A stretch of DNA of 64,000 nucleotides from Roseisalinus antarcticus (GCF_900172355.1 NZ_FWFZ01000007.1:124001-188000), one strand, 5' to 3'; positions 8,150 to 17,053 are shown, counted from the first letter of the stretch. A program made the numbers and translations. The notes: generated by a model from the letters alone, not told the origin.

Positions 8150-8683
8150 TCAGGTGGCCATCGCCTTGAGCTGGTCCATCAGCTCCTGAAGCCCTGCGAG
8201 CGAGCGTTCGTTTGTGAGGCGCCCGTCCTGGTCGAAGGCATTGCTGCTGTCGGCGATCATCACCTCGGGGCCGGGGAGGAGCCTCGGCCGGAAGGGGATC
8301 ATGCACAGCCGCAGGGAATATTGCGACCGCTCTCCGCCCGCCCGGCCATCCGCCGCGGACATCATCGCGACCGGCTTGTCCCGCCATGGAGCGCCCTTTG
8401 TTCGACTGACCCAGTCGAGCGCGTTCTTCAGCACGCCCGACAGCGCCTTGTTGTATTCCGGCGTGGAGATCACCACCGCGGAGGCACTGGCGATCTGGTC
8501 CGCAAGGGTCTGGACGGACGGCGGAATGCCGGACGCCTTCTGGAGGTCGCCGTCGAACAGCGGCAGGCGCAGGTCGGCCTCGATGAAGTCGTCCGGCGCG
8601 AACAGGCGCACCGCTTCGCGGACGAGCTTTCGGTTCGTACTCTCCGCGCGAAGGGCGCCGGCTATGCCAAGTAGGGTCGTCAT
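8150..8683 (-). CDS. NADPH-dependent FMN reductase family protein
   Basis: A 177-residue flavodoxin-fold protein that reduces FMN or quinone-like and chromate substrates in the cytoplasm. The N-terminal GIAGALRAESTNRKL is the phosphate-binding loop (G-S-x-R-x-x-S type). STPEYNKALSGVLKNALDW is the diagnostic FMN_red motif (PEYN...K.A.DW), and KPVAMMSAADGRAGGERSQ is the second flavin loop. The start at 8683 (MTTLLGIAGALR) lies directly at homology onset. It diverges from the thiamine-diphosphate enzyme gene with a 102-base shared promoter region. Confidence 0.85.
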   Translation of the reverse strand: MTTLLGIAGALRAESTNRKLVREAVRLFAPDDFIEADLRLPLFDGDLQKASGIPPSVQTLADQIASASAVVISTPEYNKALSGVLKNALDWVSRTKGAPWRDKPVAMMSAADGRAGGERSQYSLRLCMIPFRPRLLPGPEVMIADSSNAFDQDGRLTNERSLAGLQELMDQLKAMAT

Positions 8684-8785
8684 GGGCTCTCCTGTCCAAT
8701 CAGCATCGGCACTTAGGGCTTCGTCCCCGGGTTGCAAGGCGGCGAGCGCGGGGCCAGTGTCTGCCCGAACAGGCGGAGGCATGAC

Positions 8786-10423
8786 ATGCGGCACGGCGGC
8801 AAGATACTGGCCGATCAACTGCACAAGCTCGGGGTGCGGCGGGTGTTCTCGGTGCCCGGAGAGAGCTTTCTCGCCGCCCTCGACGGGCTCTACGAGAGCG
8901 GGATCGAGAACATCGTCTGCCGGCAGGAAGGCGGGGCGGCGATGATGGCCGAGGCGCAGGGCAAGATGTCCGGCGCTCCCGGCGTCTGCTTCGTCACGCG
9001 GGGTCCCGGCGCGACGAATGCCAGCGCCGGCATCCACATCGCCCGGCAGGACAGCACGCCGATGGTGATGTTCGTCGGCCAGATCGACCGGGGCCACCGG
9101 GACCGTGGCGCCTTCCAGGAGGTCGACTACCGCGCGATGTTCGGCGGGCTGGCCAAGTGGGTCGCCGAGATCGACCGGACCGACCGCCTGCCGGAATACA
9201 TCGCCCGGGCTTTTCGCGTCGCCCTGTCGGGCCGGCCCGGTCCGGTCGTCCTCGCGCTGCCCGAGGACATGCTGTCCGACAGCGCCGACGTGGCGGACTA
9301 CGACGGCCTCGTCGGGGTCTATCCCACGCCCGCACCGGCAGCGTTTGACGCGATCATGGCAAAGCTTGCGGAGGCGGAGCGGCCGCTCGTCGTCGTTGGC
9401 GGCCCGCACTGGTCGCCCCGGGCAGAGGCCGACCTGAAGCGTTTCCTCGAGGTGCAGGGCCTGCCCGCCGTGGCGGATTTCCGGCGGCAATCCTACCTCG
9501 ACAACCGGCACCGCAGCTATGCGGGGGACCTCAACGTCGGCATGGCCCCGGCGCTGGCGGCGCGGGTGCGGGAGGCCGATTGCCTGCTTCTGCTGGGCAG
9601 CCGCCTGGGAGATATCGAGACCCGCGGCTATACGCTTGTCGATCCCGCGGCACCCGCGCCGACCATTCTGCAGGTCCACCCCGATGCCGACGAGATCGGC
9701 CAGGTCTACGGGCCGGCGGCGGCGGTCGTGGCCACTGCGCCCGACGCCTTGGAGGTGCTGGCAGGCCGCGCCCGGCTGTGCGGCCGGGAGGACTGGACCG
9801 CCGCCGCGCGGGCCGACTACGAGGCCTGGCGCAGGCCACACCCGACCCCGGGCGACGTGAAGATGGAGGAGATCGTCCACTGGCTCTCCGACTCCTTGCC
9901 CGAGGATGCGATCCTGACCAACGGGGCAGGGAATTATGCCGCCTGGCTGCACCGGTATTTCGTCTTCAAGGGGCCGGGCACCCAGTTGGCACCGACCTCC
10001 GGCTCCATGGGATACGGGTTTCCCGCGGCGGTGTCGGCGGCCCTGCAGCACCCCGAACGGGTCGTCGTCTGCATGGCCGGGGATGGGTGCTTCCAGATGA
10101 CCCTGAACGAGATGTCCACCGCCGTGCAGCACGGCGCGGCCCCCATCGTCGTGGTCTGCAACAACGGCCAGTACGGCACGATCCGGATGCACCAGGAGCG
10201 GCACTACCCCGGGCGCGTCTCGGGCACGGCGCTGGCCAACCCGGATTTCGCAGCGCTGGCGCGGGCCTATGGCGGGCACGGAGAGCTTGTCACGCGGAGC
10301 GAGGATTTCGCGGACGCCTTTGCCCGGGCGCGGGCGGCGGGGGTGCTTGCCGTGATCGAGCTGCGCGTCGACCCCGAAGCACTCTCCACCGGCGCCACGC
10401 TGACCGAACTGCGGGGAAGCTGA
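8786..10423 (+). CDS. Thiamine pyrophosphate-dependent enzyme, acetolactate synthase-like
   Basis: A 545-residue three-domain ThDP enzyme. The N-terminal pyrimidine-binding domain carries the catalytic Glu48 in CRQEGGAAMMAEAQGK. The middle domain (about 190-320) has the DHS-fold nucleotide region. The C-terminal PP domain holds the GDG(433)...NN(459-460) metal and diphosphate motif. It is shorter than anabolic IlvB and has no IlvN regulatory partner nearby, so it is more likely a catabolic decarboxylase or carboligase; the true substrate is unknown. The start at 8786 is preceded by GGAGG. It stands alone on the plus strand. Confidence 0.82.
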   Translation: MRHGGKILADQLHKLGVRRVFSVPGESFLAALDGLYESGIENIVCRQEGGAAMMAEAQGKMSGAPGVCFVTRGPGATNASAGIHIARQDSTPMVMFVGQIDRGHRDRGAFQEVDYRAMFGGLAKWVAEIDRTDRLPEYIARAFRVALSGRPGPVVLALPEDMLSDSADVADYDGLVGVYPTPAPAAFDAIMAKLAEAERPLVVVGGPHWSPRAEADLKRFLEVQGLPAVADFRRQSYLDNRHRSYAGDLNVGMAPALAARVREADCLLLLGSRLGDIETRGYTLVDPAAPAPTILQVHPDADEIGQVYGPAAAVVATAPDALEVLAGRARLCGREDWTAAARADYEAWRRPHPTPGDVKMEEIVHWLSDSLPEDAILTNGAGNYAAWLHRYFVFKGPGTQLAPTSGSMGYGFPAAVSAALQHPERVVVCMAGDGCFQMTLNEMSTAVQHGAAPIVVVCNNGQYGTIRMHQERHYPGRVSGTALANPDFAALARAYGGHGELVTRSEDFADAFARARAAGVLAVIELRVDPEALSTGATLTELRGS

Positions 10424-10706
10424 GCAGGGGGAAGCGTTCGCGCACCCCGCGCACGGATCCGGGATGAAGAAGGTCCCCTCTCGGGGGATCACCAGCTGTC
10501 GTCGGACGTGTCGGGGTCAGGACGCGCCGGTGGCGCTGCACCGACCGCTCCGAGGCCGGTGGGGCGGTTTCCGCGAGCCTCACGAAGGGGCAATGTCGCA
10601 ACACGGCACAACGCGCCCGCAAAAAGGGAGTCGTCTCTGCGGCCGTCGCGTGACATGGATCAGGTTCGCGGTTGCATGACCGACCGACGCAGCATGGGGC
10701 AATAGC
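10424..10706. other. Intergenic region, nothing recognised
   Basis: This 283-base gap holds short open frames on both strands without recognisable similarity or coding-like periodicity. No clear terminator or repeat was seen. Confidence 0.4.
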
Positions 10707-11525
10707 TTGACCGCGGCATCCTTTCGCGACCGCGCAGGTCGCATGACGGTCGCAATTGCTCTGGCGATGATGGTGCTGAGCCTTGCCGCGGGATTGTTCG
10801 ATGAACGCACCTTGGGCGGCGCTTCTGTCTGGTCGAAGCCAACCAAATTCAATTTTTCATTTGCGGTCCACATCGCGACCCTGATGGTCTTTCTGTCTTT
10901 GCTGCAGGCGGATTTGCGCAAGAGCAAACTGATCACGTCGACGATGCTCGTCACCTGCGCCGCGGTGCTGCTTGAGCTGGGGTATGTCGGGCTTCAGGCG
11001 GCGCGCGGGCGTGCATCGCACTTCAACCAAGAAACGCCCTGGGAGGAGTTGGCATACTATGCCATGGGCGCTGCGGTCGCGGTTGTCCTGCTTGGTACGC
11101 TTGTCATCGGGTTGACGGTATGGCGCCGTCCGGTGTCACAGGTCGGCCCGGGGCTGCGGCTCGGGGTGGGCCTCGGGACCTTGGCGGGAACCCTCGCCAC
11201 GCTGGCAACTGCCGGGGCGATGTCGAGCATGCAGTTCACGCCAACCGGGCATTGGGTTGGCGGGGATCTGACGGATGCCGGGGGGCTGCCGATTCTTGGC
11301 TGGTCGACAACGGGCGGCGACCTGAGAGTTCCGCATTTCTTTGCAACGCATCTGCTTCAGGCGCTTCCGGTCGCCGGGTGGCTGGCAGACCGTTCGGGAC
11401 TAGCCTTCCCACGCGTGGTCCCGTTGGTCGCAGCTGTCGCCGGACTGGCCATTGTCTGGTTCACCTTCCAGCAGGCGATGTCCGGTCAACCGGTAATCGG
11501 CTGGAATACCGCTCGCTCGCCATAG
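10707..11525 (+). CDS. Polytopic membrane protein of unknown function
   Basis: A 272-residue protein with about seven hydrophobic segments: near residues 14-32, 47-66, 73-95, 118-140, 150-172, 213-232 and 238-258. The conserved-looking loop ASVWSKPTKFNFS follows the first membrane segment. A second polar loop, PWEELAYYAMG, lies before helix 4. Start choice is uncertain: TTG at 10707 keeps a basic N-terminus (FRDRAGR), while ATG at 10743 would begin at the first helix. Function is not recognised. Base composition is slightly less GC-biased than that of its neighbours. Confidence 0.6.
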   Translation: MTAASFRDRAGRMTVAIALAMMVLSLAAGLFDERTLGGASVWSKPTKFNFSFAVHIATLMVFLSLLQADLRKSKLITSTMLVTCAAVLLELGYVGLQAARGRASHFNQETPWEELAYYAMGAAVAVVLLGTLVIGLTVWRRPVSQVGPGLRLGVGLGTLAGTLATLATAGAMSSMQFTPTGHWVGGDLTDAGGLPILGWSTTGGDLRVPHFFATHLLQALPVAGWLADRSGLAFPRVVPLVAAVAGLAIVWFTFQQAMSGQPVIGWNTARSP

Positions 11526-11795
11526 GGTCGTCTTTCATTTCCGAACGGCGACGTCGTGCGACCATCCGACAGTCGGAATGCCTCCGTGCCGGCGGATGTG
11601 CGCAGCGGCCGCCTCGACGGCTCCGGGGCCCTTGCAGGATGTGTCAGAGATCGCAACGCGCGGCTGAGGCTGTCGCAACCGCGTCCAGCGCATCCGGCTT
11701 TTGCGTCGGGCCGCGGCGAAAGGCTGGGCCTTCATCTGGCCATTCACCGCAATCCAAGGATGGATGCGGGTCCATGACCATTTGAAGGGAACGGC
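11526..11795. other. Intergenic region between membrane protein and truncated lysE
   Basis: This 270-base gap contains only short unconvincing frames. A minus-strand frame ends in GAVEAAAAHIRRHGGIPTVG, which looks mildly protein-like, but no family was recognised. Given the decayed genes downstream, a remnant is possible. Confidence 0.35.
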
Positions 11796-12095
11796 ATGAT
11801 CGAGCCCGCCGTCTTGCTGACCTGCGCGTCGATAATTCTTGGCTTCGTATTCATCCCCGGCCCAGCCACGTCGTTGACGGTCGCGCGGGCCACCACATCG
11901 GGAACCAGGGTCGGGATCGCGACGGGTGCGGGCATCACGGCGGGGGATTTCCTCCACACGATCGTCTTTGCCGTGGCGTCCGGGGGGCTTGGCACCTTTC
12001 TTCGCCGGAACCCTGCTGTCCTGAGGTGGCAAGGCAAGGTCGTTGGCAGCATCTACTGCGCGTTGGGTGTCCGTCTCGCCCTGCAGGAGCGATAG
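11796..12095 (+). pseudogene. LysE/RhtB-family exporter with large in-frame internal deletion
   Basis: LysE-family amino-acid exporters are normally about 205 residues; this open frame encodes 99. Residues 1-60 are a good N-terminus: FIPGPATSLTVARATTSGTR, then GIATGAGITAGDFLHT. Residues 62-99 (GLGTFLRRNPAVLRWQGK, then GSIYCALGVRLALQER) match the extreme C-terminus of the family. The central transmembrane part, roughly 100 residues, is missing, and the two ends are joined in frame. A protein of two or three helices is unlikely to transport. It sits next to a decayed symporter gene. Confidence 0.65.
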
Positions 12096-12193
12096 GCGCT
12101 CCGTCCGGCAAAGTCTTGCCTATCCGGCAGTCGTGTTCGCAGGGTTGCACGCCATCCGCGACGGGACCTCAAGGGGACGGTGCCCCGGATCGG

Positions 12194-12225
12194 AAAAGGG
12201 CCTCCCCGACGGATCGGGAAGGCCC
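12194..12225 (-). terminator. Rho-independent terminator of the symporter pseudogene
   Basis: On the minus strand GGGCCTTCCCGA pairs with TCGGGGAGGCCC (one G-T pair) and is followed directly by TTTT. It lies 25 bases after the symporter stop codon. Confidence 0.7.
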
Positions 12226-12249
12226 GGGTGTTCGACCGATCCCGAAGGA

Positions 12250-13811
12250 TCAGGTTAACTTCTTGATTTCGAATGATTTTCGGCGGCTCTGGTAGCTTTC
12301 CAGCTCACGCTTCACGATCGGCATCAGGAAGTAGAGGCCGATGATGTTGACCACCGCCATCGCGAAGATCGCCGCATCCGAGAAATCGATGACCGGACCG
12401 AGGCTGGCCGAGGCGCCGATGATGACGAAGATGCAGAAGATGACCTTGAACACCAGTTCTTTGGTCTTTCCCTCGCCGAACAGGAAGGTCCAGGCCTTGA
12501 GGCCATAGTAGGACCAGCTGATCATCGTCGAGAAGGCAAAGAGAATGACCGCGATCGCCAGAACGTATTTGAACCAGCCGAAGGTCGACCCGAAGGCCGC
12601 CGACGTGAGGGCTACGCCGGAATTGCCATCGAGGTCTGGATCGCGGTGCTGCCCTCGTTCAGCAGGTAGAGCCCGGTTTCCGGGTCCGACACGAGCTGAC
12701 CGGTGATGATGATCACCAGCGCCGTCATGGTGCAGATCACGACCGTGTCGATGAACGGCTCGAGCAGCGAGACGAAGCCCTCGGTGATCGGCTCCTTGGT
12801 GCGCACCGCCGAGTGGGCGATGGCCGCGGAGCCGACGCCCGCCTCGTTCGAGAAGGCGGCGCGCTTGAAGCCCTGGATCAGGGCCCGGACAAAGCCGCCC
12901 GCCACGCCGAGGCCGGTGAAGGCGCCCTCGAAGATCTGGCCGAAGGCCCAGCCGATGCTTTCGTAGTTGAGCAGGATGATGACCAGCGCCGTCAGGACAT
13001 AGAGCACCCCCATGATCGGCACGACCTTCTCGGTGACCCGGGCGATGGACTTGAGCCCGCCGATGATGACCGCAAAGACGATGCCCGCGAAGATCACGCC
13101 GGTGATCCAGCCGGGATAATCGCCCACCACGTTCGTAAGCTGCGCATGGGCCTGGTTGGACTGGAACATGTTCCCGCCGCCCAATGCGCCGAGGATACAG
13201 AAGATAGAGAACATCACCGCAAGGAACTTTCCGGCCGGCAGCCCGCGTTCCTCGAACCCCTTCGTGAGGTAGTACATCGGCCCGCCCGAGACGGTCCCGT
13301 CCGGGTATTCGTTGCGGTATTTCACGCCCAGCGTGCATTCGGTGAATTTCGACGCCATGCCCATGAGGCCCGCGAGGATCATCCAGAAGTTTGCCCCCGG
13401 TCCGCCGATGCCGATGGCCACCGCCACCCCGGCGATATTGCCAAGCCCCACGGTGCCCGAGAGCGCCGTCGCCAGCGCCTGGAAATGGCTGACCTCGCCC
13501 GCGTCGTTGGGGGCGGAATAGTCGCCTTTGACCAGGGCGATCGAATGGGGAAACGCGCGGAACTGGATCAGGCCGAACTACACGGTGAAGACCGTCGCGC
13601 CGACAACCAGCCAGGCCACGATCCAGGGGAAACTGGTGCCCGGAAAGTTGCTGAAGATCAGATTGACGAACCAGCCTGTCGAGCTGGCAAAGACATCGTT
13701 GATCCGTTGGTCGAGGGTCATGGCCGTCTCTTCGACGGCCTGGGCCAAGGCGGGCGTCGCCGCCAGCATGGCCGGAGCGGCGAAGGCCGCTCGCTTGAAT
13801 GCCTTGTTCAT
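12250..13811 (-). pseudogene. Sodium:alanine symporter (AGCS family) broken by a stop codon and a frameshift
   Basis: Together the pieces cover a full symporter of about 520 residues. Part 1 (13811-13578) has a signal-like first helix and ends VVGATVFTV. A TAG codon at 13578-13580 then replaces what is probably a Tyr codon, and [15 protein letters not shown] continues in the same frame. [20 protein letters not shown] and [13 protein letters not shown] are AGCS signatures. Near 12626-12634 one base is missing: the frame ends TSMAIPA and the next frame resumes [19 protein letters not shown] and runs to 12250. Two independent lesions argue for a real pseudogene rather than a sequencing error. 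The gene follows a universal stress protein gene by 23 bases. Confidence 0.82.
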
Positions 13812-13834
13812 GAATGTCCCTATCTGTTTATTGT

Positions 13835-14269
13835 TTATGGAACAATGGTGACGGGCACGGGCGAGACCTGTGCCAGGCTTCCGGCGACGGACCCGAAGAG
13901 CCGCGACGTCAGCGACGAGCTTCCCGTGCGGCCGATCACGACCTCGTCCGCGCCGGACTCTTCGATGATCCTGCAGAGCACCTCGGCGATGTGGCCGTAT
14001 CTCAGCACGGTCGTCACCTTCAGCCCGCTATCGGCGAGCCTGGCCTTCACCGGCTCCATCAGGGCCGTGTCGGCGCGGCGCAGCTCTTCGGTGCGGCGCT
14101 TGTGCCGTTCTTCCAGCTCCTCCGGGGTCAGGAACGAATACGGGGACCATTCCAGAACATGGGCGACGATCAGCTCGGCCCCCTCGGACCTTGCCAGCCC
14201 GGCGGCGAAGTCGAGAGCGGCCTGGGCGCTGTCGCTTTCGTCGAATCCTAGGACAAACTTGCGGGACAC
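13835..14269 (-). CDS. Universal stress protein (UspA family)
   Basis: A 144-residue single Usp domain. It shows the ATP-binding signature G-x2-G-x9-G-S/T-like (VIGRTGSSSLTSRLFGSVAG, then SLAQVSPVPVTIV) and an N-terminal FVLGFDESDSAQ strand with the conserved Asp. The GTG start at 14269 is decided by a strong AGGAGGG nine bases upstream; longer in-frame extensions have no ribosome site. It is the promoter-proximal gene of a pair with the broken symporter, so it may have regulated or accompanied that transporter. Confidence 0.88.
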   Translation of the reverse strand: MSRKFVLGFDESDSAQAALDFAAGLARSEGAELIVAHVLEWSPYSFLTPEELEERHKRRTEELRRADTALMEPVKARLADSGLKVTTVLRYGHIAEVLCRIIEESGADEVVIGRTGSSSLTSRLFGSVAGSLAQVSPVPVTIVP

Positions 14270-14413
14270 TGTCGTCCCTCCTGTATTGTTTGCCCCAAGA
14301 CGGGGTGGAGGGAGCCTAGACCGACCTGTCCCGTCGGCAGAATCATCTTTGTTGTTTTGATGCGGCGGCGCGACAGGACCGCCGCCGCGTATGTCCTGTC
14401 GCAAGGTTGAGAG

Positions 14414-14444
14414 AAAAAGTAGCAGCGGCGGGACATGTCCCGCC
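14414..14444 (-). terminator. Perfect 18-bp palindrome plus T-run after cobO
   Basis: GGCGGGACATGTCCCGCC at 14427-14444 is its own reverse complement. On the minus strand it is followed after eight bases by TTTTT, which would suit a terminator for cobO. Being a perfect dyad, it could instead be a protein-binding site upstream of the Usp gene. Confidence 0.45.
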
Positions 14445-14461
14445 CCGGTCGGGCCCTGCGC

Positions 14462-15070
14462 CTAGAACTCGACGCCCTGCTGGGCCTTGATACCGGCGCG
14501 GAACGGGTGCTTGACCAGCTCCATCTCGGTCACGAGGTCGGCGATCTCGATCAGGTCCGCATGGGCGTTGCGCCCGGTCAGCACCACATGGGTCATCGGC
14601 GGCTTTTCGGCGGCGAGGAATTCCACGACATCGGCGATCGGGACATAGTCGTAGCGGATCGCGATGTTGATCTCGTCGAGCAGGACCATGCTGTTGGCCG
14701 GATCGCGGATCAACTCCTTGGCCTTTTCCCAGGCGGCCAGCGCCATTTCGGTGTCGCGGGTCTTGTCCTGGGTCTCCCAGGTGAAGCCCTCGCCCATGGT
14801 GTAGAACGGGCATTCCTCGGCAAACTTCGCCAGGATCAGGTCGCGCTCGCCGGTCGACATCCCGCCCTTGATGAATTGCACCACGGCGCAGGGCATCCCG
14901 TGGGCGATGTGGCGGAAGATCATGCCGAAGGCTGCGGTGGACTTTCCCTTGCCCTTGCCGGTGTGGACGATGACGAGGCCCTTCTGGTCGGTCTTGGTGG
15001 CCATGATCTTGTCGCGGGCGGCCTTTTTCTTGGCCATCTTGGCGGCGTGGCGGTCGGCGTCGTCTGACAT
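14462..15070 (-). CDS. cobO: Cob(I)yrinic acid a,c-diamide adenosyltransferase
   Basis: Transfers the adenosyl group of ATP to the reduced cobalt of cobyrinic acid a,c-diamide, late in B12 synthesis. The 202-residue protein has the P-loop GKGKGKSTAAFG, the TGRNAH motif, and MVLLDEINIAI as the Walker-B-like segment. It begins with a Lys-rich N-terminus (AKMAKKKAARDK) as usual for the CobA/CobO family. The start at 15070 fits that length. It is transcribed alone on the minus strand, and no riboswitch was found in the 69 bases upstream. The other cobalamin genes lie 2-25 kb downstream. Confidence 0.94.
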   Translation of the reverse strand: MSDDADRHAAKMAKKKAARDKIMATKTDQKGLVIVHTGKGKGKSTAAFGMIFRHIAHGMPCAVVQFIKGGMSTGERDLILAKFAEECPFYTMGEGFTWETQDKTRDTEMALAAWEKAKELIRDPANSMVLLDEINIAIRYDYVPIADVVEFLAAEKPPMTHVVLTGRNAHADLIEIADLVTEMELVKHPFRAGIKAQQGVEF

Positions 15071-15139
15071 GGGTAGGGTCTCCCTGACTTGAAACGGCAC
15101 CATTGCGCGGGGCAGCTTGGGGGGCAAGGGGGTGCGCCG

Positions 15140-16264
15140 ATGCCAAGCTACAACGACCTGCGGCCGGACGAGGATTTCGTCGCGCGGGATTTCGCGCGGG
15201 TCTTTCCGGCGATGACCCCGGCCGAGCGGCAGCGCTGCATCCAGGGCCTGATGCGGCTGAAGATGGGGCTTGGCACCCTCGTGCCGCCGCGCCGGACCGA
15301 GGCCAACCTGCTGGTTGCCAGCTGGAACATCAAGGAATTCGGTCATACCGGTCAGCGCCTGCCCGAGGCCTATTACTACATCGCCGAGATCCTGTCGGCC
15401 TTCGACCTGATCGCCGTGCAGGAGATCAAGTCGACCCTGGTGGATCTGGACCGGGTCATGCGGATCCTCGGCGACGACTGGCGCTACATGGTGAACGACA
15501 TCACCGACGGGGCGGACGGCAATTCCGAGCGTTCGGCCTATGTCTACAACACCAGGCGGGTAGAGCTGTCGGGGCTGGCCGGAGAGATCACGCTCTGGGA
15601 CGAGCTGACGGCGGGCTCGGCGCTCAAGCAGTTGAAGCGGGCGCCCTATATCACCGGGTTTCTCGCGGGGTGGAAGCGGTTCGCGATGATCAACCTGCAT
15701 CTACATCCGGGCGACGGCGCCGACGACCTAGCCTTGCGCGGCGAAGAGGTCCGGCTGCTGCTTGCCGCACTGGAGAAAAAGCGCACCGGGCTCTGGACGG
15801 ACAACCTGGTGCTGGTGGGGGACATGAACCTCTACCTCGGCGACGACGCCGCGACGGTGGCGCGGCTCGAGGCGTCCGGCTACCTGGATTGCGGCGGCCT
15901 GAAAGGGGCGCTGACCAACGTGACCCGCAGCCAGGGCTATGACCGGATGTTCTTTCGCAAGAACGATTACTTCCAGTTCGTGCAGGACCAGCAGCAGCGC
16001 GAGAGCGGCGGTGTCTTCGACTTCTTCGCCCATGTCTATCGCGACGGAGACTGGGCGCCTTACCGCGCCGAGATGGCGGCGGATCACACCAACCCTGTCA
16101 AGGCGGCGGCGCTGCCGGCGGACGACGACCTGGCGCGGTCCTATTTCCGGCATCCTTGGCGCAAGAACCAGATGTCGGACCATTTCCCGATCTGGGTGGA
16201 GCTCGTGACGGACGATTCCGCCAAGTTCCTTTCGGACAACCTGGCCGAAATGCGCGGCGCCTGA
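15140..16264 (+). CDS. Endonuclease/exonuclease/phosphatase (DNase I-like) family protein
   Basis: A 374-residue protein of the EEP fold. Active-site signatures appear in order: SWNIKEFG (Asn), IAVQEIKS (metal-binding Glu), INLHLHPGD, LVGDMNLYLGD (Asp/Asn), and QMSDHFPIWVE (catalytic Asp-His). Substrate could be DNA, RNA or a phosphoester; nothing in the sequence decides this. No signal peptide is seen. MPSYNDLRPDEDFV is taken as the start (15140). It is divergent from cobO and converges on a GNAT gene with only six bases between stops. Confidence 0.82.
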   Translation: MPSYNDLRPDEDFVARDFARVFPAMTPAERQRCIQGLMRLKMGLGTLVPPRRTEANLLVASWNIKEFGHTGQRLPEAYYYIAEILSAFDLIAVQEIKSTLVDLDRVMRILGDDWRYMVNDITDGADGNSERSAYVYNTRRVELSGLAGEITLWDELTAGSALKQLKRAPYITGFLAGWKRFAMINLHLHPGDGADDLALRGEEVRLLLAALEKKRTGLWTDNLVLVGDMNLYLGDDAATVARLEASGYLDCGGLKGALTNVTRSQGYDRMFFRKNDYFQFVQDQQQRESGGVFDFFAHVYRDGDWAPYRAEMAADHTNPVKAAALPADDDLARSYFRHPWRKNQMSDHFPIWVELVTDDSAKFLSDNLAEMRGA

Positions 16265-16270
16265 GCGCGT

Positions 16271-16708
16271 TCAGTCGATGCGGGCGCCGGGGGCCAGGGC
16301 CTTGGCAAGGTAGCTTCTGCGGCGGGCGGGGGGGCCGCCGTCGAGGGTGCCGAAGACGGTATATCCAAGCTTTTCGTAGAATTCGGGCGCCTGGAAGGCG
16401 TAGCTGTCGATGAAGATCCCGGTGATGCCCTCGGCGCGGGCCTTGTCCTCGGCCGCGCGGACAAGGCGGGCCCCGTGGCCGCGTCCGCGCCGGTGCGGGG
16501 CGACCGCGATGTAGCGCACGAAGAGCCAGTCGAACAGACGGTAGCCCTCGAACCCGGCGACACATTGCCCGTCCTCGCGCAGCTCCAGCAGGAAGGGGGT
16601 ATTGTCGAAGGGATGCCCCGATGCTGTCGCGTGGTCGGACACCCAATCGTAGAGCCGGGTGTGAAAGGCGGTCTCGTCCTCGGTCGGGGGCAGGATCTGG
16701 GTCGTCAT
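16271..16708 (-). CDS. GNAT-family N-acetyltransferase
   Basis: A 145-residue acetyl-CoA-dependent acetyltransferase. FVRYIAVAPHRRGRGHGARL contains the motif A R/Q-x-x-G-x-G/A acetyl-CoA loop (RRGRGHG). SYAFQAPEFYEKLGYTVFG is the C-terminal motif B. Substrate unknown. The start MTTQILPPTEDE at 16708 sits where similarity begins. The protein may be cytoplasmic; no membrane segments. Downstream it converges with the EEP-fold gene. Confidence 0.85.
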   Translation of the reverse strand: MTTQILPPTEDETAFHTRLYDWVSDHATASGHPFDNTPFLLELREDGQCVAGFEGYRLFDWLFVRYIAVAPHRRGRGHGARLVRAAEDKARAEGITGIFIDSYAFQAPEFYEKLGYTVFGTLDGGPPARRRSYLAKALAPGARID

Positions 16709-16924
16709 GGCCGGCAGTCTGGCGACTAGCCGGGCGAGGTCAAGCGGCGGATCGCCGATCGGCGGGGCGGGATCGGCGTGGAATTGCCGGCGGCCTGCCT
16801 GCCCGGGCCCGGTCACGATCCTGTGCACGATATTTGCGAAAAAGGTGTGGAATACCCGTCTCGCGCCGGTCCGGCTTCGGGGCCAGACTTGAGGCGCAGG
16901 GACGATCACGCGGGACCGACGGAC

Positions 16925-17005
16925 ATGAAGACCTCATTGCGCCTTTCGCTCTTTCTGATGGGCGGCTTCCTGGCCCTTGCGGGCCTGTCCGGGCTGATCG
17001 GCTAA
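16925..17005 (+). CDS. Possible 26-residue single-pass membrane peptide
   Basis: The ATG at 16925 opens a 26-codon frame, MKTSLRLSLF followed by LMGGFLALAGLSGLIG, a basic N-terminus plus one hydrophobic helix. It lies alone between a divergent GNAT gene and the convergent end of cobN. A perfect 24-bp palindrome 14 bases after its stop could be its terminator. No ribosome site stands out (GGACGGAC upstream). It could be a real small protein or chance. Confidence 0.35.
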   Translation: MKTSLRLSLFLMGGFLALAGLSGLIG

Positions 17006-17019
17006 CGTCCGGGCGGTGA

Positions 17020-17043
17020 CCAGATTATTCGCGAATAATCTGG
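17020..17043. repeat. Perfect 24-bp palindrome, copy 1
   Basis: Arms CCAGA and TCTGG flank TTATTCGCGAATAA; the whole is its own reverse complement. A near-identical perfect palindrome occurs at 43741-43764 before fmt. Here it lies between two convergent reading frames. Confidence 0.85.
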
Positions 17044-17053
17044 GGCCCGGTGA

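Noticed and set aside
11535-12032. 165-codon minus-strand frame across the lysE remnant
   Set aside because: Its first two thirds are antisense to the LysE remnant. The remainder has no recognisable family, so it is not called as a gene.
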